64,000 nucleotides of DNA from Sporothrix humicola (taxonomy: Eukaryota; Ascomycota; Sordariomycetes; Ophiostomatales; Ophiostomataceae): assembly GCA_021396245.1 (NCBI GenBank), contig WNYE01000015.1, positions 416,060-480,059 on the forward strand, given 5' to 3'. Each line of letters begins with the position of its first letter. Positions within the stretch are counted from its first letter, which is position 1. The notes under the pieces were generated by a model, which was not told the DNA's origin, made no database searches, and saw only the letters and a program-made list of their open reading frames with translations. The translations under genes and the position numbers were made by a program. Positions 56,101 to 64,000 of the stretch are shown here, one piece after another.

Positions 56101-56356
56101 AGACGGTGCTGAAATCAAACAGTGTCCACCCTCTGGACAAGAGACAGGCCATCTCCAGCAAATGGGGGCCAGCTTTGCCTGACTGGGCAATTTTCACTGT
56201 TGATCTCCTCTCGACCACGTTTTTTCGCCTCTCTTTTTCGACTTTACGTCGTACAGTTAGCTCAACTCTTCTTCTTTTTTCCCCTCTGTTTTCTCTTCCC
56301 TCTCTATCCTCTTCCCTTCTTGGGCACTCCCGTCCGCAGTGGACAACGATCGACGT

Positions 56357-56380
56357 GGTCCAGGTCCAGGTCCAGGCCAG
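56357..56380. repeat. 6-bp tandem array (ggtcca)
   Basis: Three exact units and one degenerate unit. Confidence 0.8.
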
Positions 56381-57330
56381 GGCGTGTAATTTTGGTCACT
56401 AGGGTTCGGATTTGCTGGCAGTTTTGACAGTTCGCCTCCCCCGGGCCAAGCCTCTTTCCTCTTTCCTTTTTTTTTTTTTAGGGATGTCGACTTATTTTCG
56501 TTTTCCTGGGAGTCTTCTGTTCTCGTCTTGTCATGTCTTGCCTCGCTTTGCATACCCAGAATCCGGAAAGGATCTGCAAAACAGATCAACGTAAACGAAC
56601 CAAAGAAAACAAATAACAAATACGACATGCCCTGCCAGTGATGAGAAGTATATCCAAAAACGTGTCAATGCCGTGACATCGTTTATCATTTATCGTTTGC
56701 TCTGTCGCTTGTCGAGAGCCGCGTCTCGGTTTATTGAAAGCTGAAAAGGAGCAAAGATGGCGATGCCGATGAGGGTGTGTGATATTACATTTTGTAGATA
56801 TCACAGATATCACAGATGACAATTACAATTCCTCTATTTGATTTGATATCACGAGTCGAGGCCGATGAATAAGATACGTGTAAGAAGAGCCAAAACACAT
56901 CTGTATCACTCTTTCCCCTTCTTCTCCACAACATCGCCGTCCAAATATGAAATATCGCTGCCCAGAGACAGTCCCAGTAACACAGCATGTCTTGACAAGT
57001 ACGGAGTACACTCCAAGACTTACTCCTTGCGCCTTGCGCCTCAATCTACGGCTTTCCTTCCGGTGCATGGCCAGCATCGTATATCGTTTATCATTCTGCA
57101 CGAATAAGGCAGAGGCTTATTTTCTTCTTTCGTTTATTCTTCCTTCTTTTGCCTCGTCCACCGTCCCCATTTGCTGGGTCTGCTTGCGTTTTTCTTGGGG
57201 TTTCTTGGGTCTCCAGCTCTCTTCCCTTTTACAGCGGCTCAACTCGTACGACGTACGATACCCACGGCACCTGAACGCCTGATTTCCCCTCTTTCCCCTC
57301 TTCCCGCGTATTCTTTTTGTGTCTAATCTC

Positions 57331-57380
57331 TGTTGATTTGTGGTGGTTTGTGGTGGTTTGTGGTGGTTTGTAGTAGTTTT
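57331..57380. repeat. 10-bp tandem array (tggtggtttg), five copies
   Basis: Three exact units from 57341 to 57370, with one degenerate unit on each side. Confidence 0.9.
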
Positions 57381-60053
57381 CCATCATTTTTCTACTTGTT
57401 TGCCATCTCTTCGCCTGACCTTGTCCCATCTACGACGTGATCCGTATACTTCCCTGCTCTGTTAGATACGATTTCCCTGTGGCGTATGCATAGGGCTCGC
57501 CAATGCATGCTCTCCTTGCCTCTCTTCTTTCTTCGTTTTACTTCTTCTTCTCTATGTACGTCGTATGTCGCCCCCTCACACCATCATGAGTCTCGATGAG
57601 GGATAAATCTGCTTGGCGTGCAGGACGCCAGGACAAAAGAGGCCTTGGAGAGGAAAGACGGGCAAGCAAACGAAGAAAACAAAATAGAAGCTCGACGAAC
57701 AACAGTCCACGGTGGCGGTGTAGCGTCCATGCTTGTGCCTCCCCCTGTCTCCTGTCCTCTCTTATCCTTTCTGTCCCTTCTCTTCCTCCCCCCCCGTCTC
57801 CAACACCCGAGTCCCGGCTTAGCTCTGACAAAGTGGTGGTAAAACAATCCCAGGCCAGCACGTGGGAAAAAATGGTCCTCTAGCGGCGTCGCATCGGGTG
57901 TGTGGATCATTGCTTTTCGTAAAAGTCCTGTGCAGCACTGAACCCCGAGTCCTCCCCCGAAATGACTGAAGAGGAATGGATGGGCAGGGCAGTTGTCTGC
58001 TCGGGATTGGGACTTGCTGGACAGGATCTGTGGGGCAGAGGCTGGCGTGCGAAGAGGTGCAGCATCTGTCCCACAGAGGAGGAAAGGAGGAATGGACCCA
58101 AGAAAGAGAGGCGCTACGGGAGAGTGCTCCGGAGAGAGGAGACGAGCGAGACGCGGAAAAGGCCGTCAAGGACTCTGGAGTCTGGGACCATCTTGAGAGG
58201 CCTCCTGAGATTTATGGAGAAGCCCACATTTTGCTTGCATGTTTTCATGTTCTGCAGTGCATGGGCTCCTCTTTTTTGATGCACATGTTGGTCTTGTCGA
58301 TGTTTTGCTGTCTTGTATGGGATCATAATGTGTCTCTTTTCGGTATGCCAGCCTGTGCAGTGTTTCTTTTCTGTATTTTGTCTGCAATTTGTCTGCATCT
58401 TCTGCCCACATGAGCAGCCCAGCCACAACGTTATGTCTTGCAACGGTGCCGTGTGCCGGCACGGCGTTCAAGAATTTTTTTTTTTTTTTTTCTTTCTTTC
58501 TCCGTTCTTTTTCTCTTCTAGCCGCCTTCTATTGCTTCTTTTCTTTTCTTGTTTTGAGTTTTTTTTCTCAGCCGTTCCGTTTTACGCTCAAGTTCGTGTC
58601 TTTTTATTCATTATTTGCTCAATCTTTTTTTTTTCTTCTTTTCTTTTGGTGCCAGGCCGTTGATACAAGTGTAAATAGTGAGAATACGTGTAAACAAGTG
58701 CAAGCCTAAAAAGTAAACACGAACGCCATAGGGCTTCAACGGCGTGCCACTGGTTGCAAGTGCATTCCCTTCCTTTGATCTTTCCTGCCCTATGTTTAGC
58801 TGGCTTTCATTTCTCTTTCTCTGTGTGAGCGCCACTTACGCCTTCCGCACGGCGCGAAAGCCTTTGCCGTGGTCTTCTGTGCTTTCCTTTCCTTCTTATT
58901 TATTTATTTCTTTCTTTCTAAGGCGCTCTTGCTTTCTGTTTTTCATTTTGTTTTCTTTCATTTACAGCCGTAAGATGAGCGTACGATACACGTATTTCGT
59001 GTTAGACTTTCCATGTCTTGGCCAGCATGGCATCTCGGCAGTCTTGATGCTGTATGCCCAGTCGGGTAATATCTTGAGGCTCTCAGGCACAGAGAGCGCG
59101 AGAGTGAGAAAAGCGGAAAGGAAAAAGAGAGAAAGGTCGAGCCAGAGAACCAGTCAAGAGCATATCCCCGGGGCAAGCAAGCACACAAGGCCCAAGCTCC
59201 CTTCAAGCTGGACCCAAGGACACGCTTTTATTGGTCGACGTACGACATTGTCTGAATCAACACTACGGCCTTGCCTTGTGGGTTGCCTGCAGGGTGGACT
59301 CTTTTTGGGGCTTTGGGGAGTTTGGAGCCTTTTGGGGCTGCAAAACTTGTGCTCCCATGTGTTCAAGTGCCTTTTCCCCACACTCAAGACTCAAGACGAG
59401 ATTGAAGAGACAAGAGACTGAACCCCTGGGCGTGCGCTAAAAACAGAGAAACAAAAACCGAACGAGAGGCAGAAGGATGGAAACAAAATCCAAAGTCAAG
59501 AAGTCAATAGTTAAAACGGGGCCGTGATAGGAGACAAAATAAGAAAGCAGGGGCCGGGGTAGGAAGATAAGTTCGAGTTCGACGAAGAAGAGCTACGGGC
59601 GGTTGGCCACGGACTACGGAGAAGGATAGGCTAGAGCTTGGACAGTTAAAAGAGGAGAAAAGGAGAGACGAGAACGAGAGACGGAGGAAAAGAAAAGGCG
59701 CAAAAAGACAAGATAAAGGGCGAAAATACACCGCACACAGAAAAAAGGAGAGAAAAGGAAAGAAAACTGCGCTCCAGGATCTTGGGTCTTGTGGCTGAAG
59801 AGTTCTCCACGAAATGTGAAGAGTGAATAAGAAGAAGAAGAAAAAAAAGAAGAAAAAAAAAAGAAGGCTTGCATCGCCCAATCTTAGCATCGCTAAAACC
59901 TCCCCCAGAGAGACGACAAAGCCGGCGCCAGACCAGTTGGAAGCACGCCAGGAAACGCCAGGCAGCGCCAAAGAAAGCCGGAGAGCGCCAAAGAGCGCCA
60001 TGCAGACACCAGCGCTACGGAGGAAAAAAAAAAGGTGAATAGGAGGTGCTTGC

Positions 60054-60075
60054 TCCTACGTCGTACTTCGTAGGA
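60054..60075. other. 7-bp hairpin overlapping a TACGTCGTA motif
   Basis: TCCTACG (60054-60060) and CGTAGGA (60069-60075) are perfect reverse complements with an 8-base loop; the left arm overlaps the 9-mer at 60057. Confidence 0.8.
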
Positions 60076-60340
60076 AAAAAGGGGGAATCAAGTGGCTGGC
60101 CCCGGCTTCTTGTGGTCTTCTTGGCCTGAGAGTTTTCTTCCTATTCTTTTCGTCTCTCGTCGTTCTTCTTAGTGCACCCAGCAACTCGGGTGCGGCTTTC
60201 TTTTCTCACTTCTTTTTTCGTCCTAATTCCTCCTAAGAAAAAACCCCTGCAACGGCCGACCCCCTGTCAAGCGCTGTTCGAACCCCTGTTCACGAACCCC
60301 TGTCGGCCACCTGGCAGCAAGGTCATTGGAATGTGTTTTT

Positions 60341-60390
60341 GGGTCTTTCTGGGTCTCTCTGGGTCTGCTTGGGGTCTTTTGGCGTCTTTC
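60341..60390. repeat. 10-bp tandem array (gggtcttnct), five copies
   Basis: Units gggtctttct, gggtctctct, gggtctgctt, ggggtctttt and ggcgtctttc in perfect 10-bp register. Confidence 0.9.
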
Positions 60391-60667
60391 TCTGGAGCTT
60401 TTTCTCCAGGATTCTGCTTAAAAATAAGTGCTGATCTTTTTTGTTAATTTTAGTGGGCAGGCAAAGTGTGGGTTTTCGTGACCAGGCGTAGTTCCGTTTT
60501 CCGCGCCTTCCGCGTTTCTGTGATCTGTCTCCGTTTTGACGAGGAAGTGAGAAGAAAAAAATTGACGGAGACGTCTTGATAGCAAATAGAGACTATCACG
60601 GAATTTTGTAAGATTTTTCTGTCATTTACTCTTGCTGTTCTTTTTATCCGTACTTCTTCTCTCTCTC

Positions 60668-60692
60668 TTTTTTTTTTTTTTTTTTTTTTTTT
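60668..60692 (+). repeat. Poly-T tract (25 T)
   Basis: Uninterrupted T run following a CT-dinucleotide stretch. Confidence 0.9.
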
Positions 60693-62310
60693 GCTAACGT
60701 GGGCTCTGGTGTTGTTTTCCACATGGTTTGAGACAGTAAATTCGACGACAAGAAGCCGGCTTAAGACGGGCCAGTCGGCTCTTTTGGAGTCTTCCGTAGC
60801 ATACCATGGACGGCGTACTTCCTTTTTATCGCGCTCCCGACGGCTACAAGGTCATAGATATCCGGGAACAACACTCGATATGATTGCCTTTTCTTTCTGT
60901 CTACGGAGAATTTTCTTATTTTGCTCTGTGCACTCCTCTTGTACAGTAATCAAACAAGAGGCTGTGAGGCAGGGGCAAAACAGGGCAGACGCAAGATAGG
61001 CTGCTTTCCGGCGCATCCACTAAAATTGCACGATCCCTTGCTGTATGTTGTGATTTCACTTCACAGCCTTATTTTCGTTTCTCTACTTCTTCCTCGCGTT
61101 CCGAGTCGCGTCGTATAGCCCGAGTTCCCACCCGGTCGGGTTTTCTCAGGGAACGCGGTGACGCATGGCAGGAAATACGGAAGACGGAATAATGTCCAAA
61201 AACAGTAACAAGAAGAGCAAAACTCTGCGATTAAAGGCGTTAAAGTACAGTGGTCCCGGGCAATCCTCGGTGAGGGGCACCGAGGTACAGAGTGCCCCAT
61301 TGCGGAACACAAACCTTAATCATCGCTATCGTGGAACGGAGCCGCTGGGTGAGGTGAGGCAAAAATGAACAGTATGAGAAATGAAAATAAAGAAAGACAA
61401 TAGGGAGAAAAACAAAATAAAGAAAAGAAACGGAGACCACACGTTGACTAGTTTGTTTTTCACCCCGAAGATCCGATATTCCTGTATTGTGATTGTTTTG
61501 TGTAAAGCGATTTGGAATGCTTCAAGTGCTTCAAAAGGCTTCACTGCCAAGTCACGTAAGGCGAGCCTTTTTGAATGTTGGAAGTTTAGGTAAAAAGAAT
61601 GAAAGTAGCAGACAAAAACACGCGGGGAAATCGTGCAAGGTCTTGGAGAAAAGGGACACACCGACGGACCGGCGGCGGTTTCTCAAACGGTCCAAGTCGG
61701 CTCAAACCAGTGAGAACAAAAAGAGACAAGAGCGATTTGAGGGAAGAGACAAACGAGAAGGAGGACGACGGCTCTCGGCCGGTTCGGAGACAATTTCCAG
61801 GAAGACAACACTATCCGGCCGAGAAGCCGTCCAGCTACCAGGGCAATGTTTGTCATCACTGCCTGTCAGGAATCTTGGCCCGTACTTGAACGAATAGCTG
61901 GCCTTGGTCTTTGCCCTGGACAGATTCCAAGACCGCCACGTGAGACAAGAGGAAACAACGATCTCCAGGGTAGCCTCCAGGTAGCCTCCAGGCCGAGATC
62001 GAGACTTGTCGACTGACCATCGAGTCCAATCGAATCGTATCGTATTGTAACGGGATGCAACTGTACAAGCGTTGTCCCGTAGTGCCCGAGATGTGTTGCC
62101 TATTTGCTCTCTATTATTGTCTATTTTCCGTCCATTTCTGTTCTATTTCTGATTTATTCATCAAGTCTTGTTTTGTTTTCTTTGTTCTTGATCGGAGGTA
62201 GCCCTTCTCTGGCCCGATCTTGCTTCGAGGCTTTTGGCTTCTTTGATCCCCAACACGATCGAAAGTGAAACATTTGCACGCCGTCCCATTCGTGGCTGGC
62301 CTTTGAAACC

Positions 62311-62334
62311 ACTCGATCACTCGATCACTCGATC
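62311..62334. repeat. 8-bp tandem array (actcgatc), three copies
   Basis: Three exact octamers. Confidence 0.9.
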
Positions 62335-63534
62335 TGGTTTTTGCATTATGCCTACATTTGTAACTCGTGCCTTGACTAGACAAGCAGAGATTCAGAGATC
62401 ACGCCTCCAAACAGGTCCAGGCCTTTGCCCAGTTCCCCTAACATTGTTTCCACGCCCTCGACCTTGCCTGATCCGTTTACGATGATGATCTATCTTGCTT
62501 TCTGTTTGCCACATTCACATCGTAATTGCGGAGACAAGGAGACCATGGCGAAAAAAAAAAAAAGAGAAAGAAAAAAACAAAGACGTCCATAACGAGGACA
62601 AAAGCCAACGGTCCAACAGATTTGCTCTCGTGAGGAAAAGCCGTTGAATACGAGACGGCATATTCTGTTCGTATCTTGCCTTGTCGTGCCTTAATCAGAA
62701 ATTTTGCCTCTCCCAGCCGATGACCCTTGTTTTGTTTTACTTTTGGCCTTGTCACAGGCTGAACGGCCGATATCGTGAGACAAGGCTGCCCGAGCATGGC
62801 AGAAGGCAGACACTCCTCTCTCTCCTCTGTGCTGCACCTCTGCCCTACGATTGGATCCAGAATCTTTCTTGTCGGTACTCCGTACTCGTTGAAGGCAGAA
62901 GATAATGGAGGAACCAACACAAAACGGGTGAAGCTTTGCTGCAATGCAAACGCCACAAAAAACTCAAAAAGAGGAAAGGACGAAAAAGTGTACAGCACAC
63001 CGAAAAAAGGAGCAAAAAAACAACACTGGGGCGCAAGCCCAGTCTAAACCATTTTCTAGCAGCTCGTAAAAGTGAAAAGAAACAGTGGGAAAAGGCGTAA
63101 AAGAGAAAAGGAGGCTGAACAGGGCTCTCCTTATTTGTTCATTTTCAAAAAAAAAAAAAAAAAGGAAGGCCTTGGACGATGTGAGGGTGTCGAGATGTGC
63201 TAAAACGGACTGGACAACACCACCATTTTCCCTCTCTTTTCTTAACCTTTTTTTGTTGACTTTTCTCCTTTTAGGCTAGCAAGACAGCCAACGATTCACA
63301 ATGGCGTTGGGCCTTGTCGAAAACGGAGCATTAGAGGAGAGACCGTTTTGTTTACGAAAAGGGGGCAAAAAGGGGCGTGCAACGGTGACAACTGACAGTT
63401 GGCCGCTAATACTGTGGGTGGTGGTGGCAAACAGTGCCTGAGTGTGCTATTTCAGTGCACATCAGGCGGGAGGTGCCAGAATGCCCCTAACAGCCCCCAA
63501 TTACAGCACCAACAGCGAGGCGTCTGCAGCTTCA

Positions 63535-63552
63535 CTTGCACTTGCACTTGCA
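63535..63552. repeat. 6-bp tandem array (cttgca), three copies
   Basis: Three exact hexamers in noncoding DNA. Confidence 0.9.
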
Positions 63553-63921
63553 TGTACTCGATCGACGCCCAATACGACAGTGGAAAGAACACCGCCAAAA
63601 AAGGATGGAGATGCGGAACAGGGGCGGAAAGTAAACGACAAACACACGGAAACGAAGGATGCCTTTTGTGCATTGGCCCAATTTGGATGCATGCTGTCTA
63701 GATTTGGCGATTAAGAGGAAGCGACGACGAAAAGACGAAGGAATTGCCATATCTGTGAACATGCAGAAGTGGGAGATACCCTTCAGCCCCTGTAAATGCA
63801 GTTACAGCGCCCAACAGCTCGTCCACTGCCGCAAATCTCCTTTCACTTTTGCTTGTCTCCTTTTCATCCTCGCCTCGTCACGCTGCCCGGTGGCACCCTT
63901 TCCACTGCCTCTTTTCTTCAT

Positions 63922-63923
<2 letters not shown>

Positions 63924-63964
<41 letters not shown>

Positions 63965-64000
63965 TTTTTTTTTTTTGGTTTTTTTGGGGGGGGGGGGGGG
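63924..64000 (+). repeat. Terminal poly-T then poly-G block
   Basis: About 40 T, then T runs broken by single or double G, then 15 G up to the window edge. This looks like a low-quality contig end rather than a telomere, since no TTAGGG unit is present. Confidence 0.75.

Larger units (their letters stand above)
44004..60065. other. Cluster of nine TACGTCGTA/TACGACGTA 9-mers
   Basis: Exact copies at 44004, 47677, 47725, 47909, 53911, 56245, 57247, 57557 and 60057 (start positions; orientation mixed: TACGACGTA at 47677, 53911 and 57247). Near copies lie at 52411-52427 (two overlapping) and near 59238. The arms TAC and GTA are reverse complements around a central GTC or GAC. I noticed none in the first 44 kb. 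Confidence 0.75.
38572..64000. other. 25.4-kb region without identifiable genes
   Basis: I found no gene on either strand. The longest open frames (277 residues at 46401-47234 minus; 237 at 55477-56190 minus; 228 at 47252-47938 plus; 225 at 44415-45092 and at 58744-59421 plus) lack domains, GC-rich third positions and sensible splice partners, and several run through homopolymers. I saw no tRNA, rRNA or snRNA core motif, transposase or reverse-transcriptase motif, or long terminal repeat. What it does hold: T runs of 16-37, many 6-11-bp tandem arrays of 3-5 copies, the TACGTCGTA motif cluster, and small perfect hairpins. The part next to 38571 must contain the homeobox promoter and leader; the rest may be regulatory, a long noncoding RNA, or decayed sequence. 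Confidence 0.6.

Noticed and set aside
55477..56190. 237-residue minus-strand frame in the desert
   Set aside because: Composition follows local C/T-rich DNA; no recognisable motif.
60265..60305. tRNA B-box-like gttcgaaccc
   Set aside because: The similar segment repeats 16 bp on as part of a short duplication, and no A box or cloverleaf can be drawn.
38572..64000. RIP-mutated transposon graveyard
   Set aside because: The region is not strongly AT-rich, no reverse-transcriptase or transposase relic was read in any frame, and no long repeats were seen; a RIP-index calculation would settle it.
63924..64000. Telomere
   Set aside because: No TTAGGG or related unit; only homopolymers.

Overview
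The window is nuclear DNA of a filamentous ascomycete, most likely a Sordariomycete. The evidence is short spliceosomal introns (50-120 bp) with GT..AG ends and CTAAC-type branch sites, GC-rich third codon positions, pyrimidine-rich 5' leaders, and fungal-type proteins (TRAPPII subunit Trs65, fungal Mzm1, secreted tyrosinase, a GPI-anchored fasciclin protein). I cannot name the species from the sequence. All coordinates, splice sites and assignments are hand-read; no search or prediction program was run. Layout: 1-16.5 kb is a compact housekeeping block of seven genes: a zuotin-type ribosome-associated J protein (-, cut by the window edge), the complex III assembly factor Mzm1 (+), Trs65 (+), mitochondrial 2-methylcitrate dehydratase (+), an alpha/beta hydrolase with a charged insert (+), the Smc5/6 subunit Nse4 (-) and the class III PI 3-kinase Vps34 (+). 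Two pairs, zuotin/MZM1 and NSE4/VPS34, are divergent and share promoters of 397 and 573 bp. From 17.1 to 38.6 kb the genes are sparser and mostly extracellular or regulatory: a ~1,600-residue repeat-built fasciclin cell-surface protein (-), an unrecognised three-pass membrane protein (+), a secreted tyrosinase (-), a five-exon type-B carboxylesterase (-) and a homeodomain transcription factor (-). From 38.6 kb to the end, about 25.4 kb hold no gene I can support. That stretch is visibly less GC-rich than the coding DNA and carries homopolymer runs, many 3-5 copy tandem arrays of 6-11 bp units, and a clustered 9-mer with inverted TAC/GTA arms. The window ends in poly-T followed by poly-G, which looks like an assembly end. 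The most notable points are: the fasciclin gene, assembled from at least seven different coding minisatellites and carrying an apparent one-base deletion in a C run; the gene desert upstream of the homeobox gene; and the TACGTCGTA motif, found nine times within 16 kb of that desert and not noticed elsewhere. No operon-like or defence-type system is visible. The genes do not form one pathway, although the 17-38 kb genes share a cell-surface or secretion theme.
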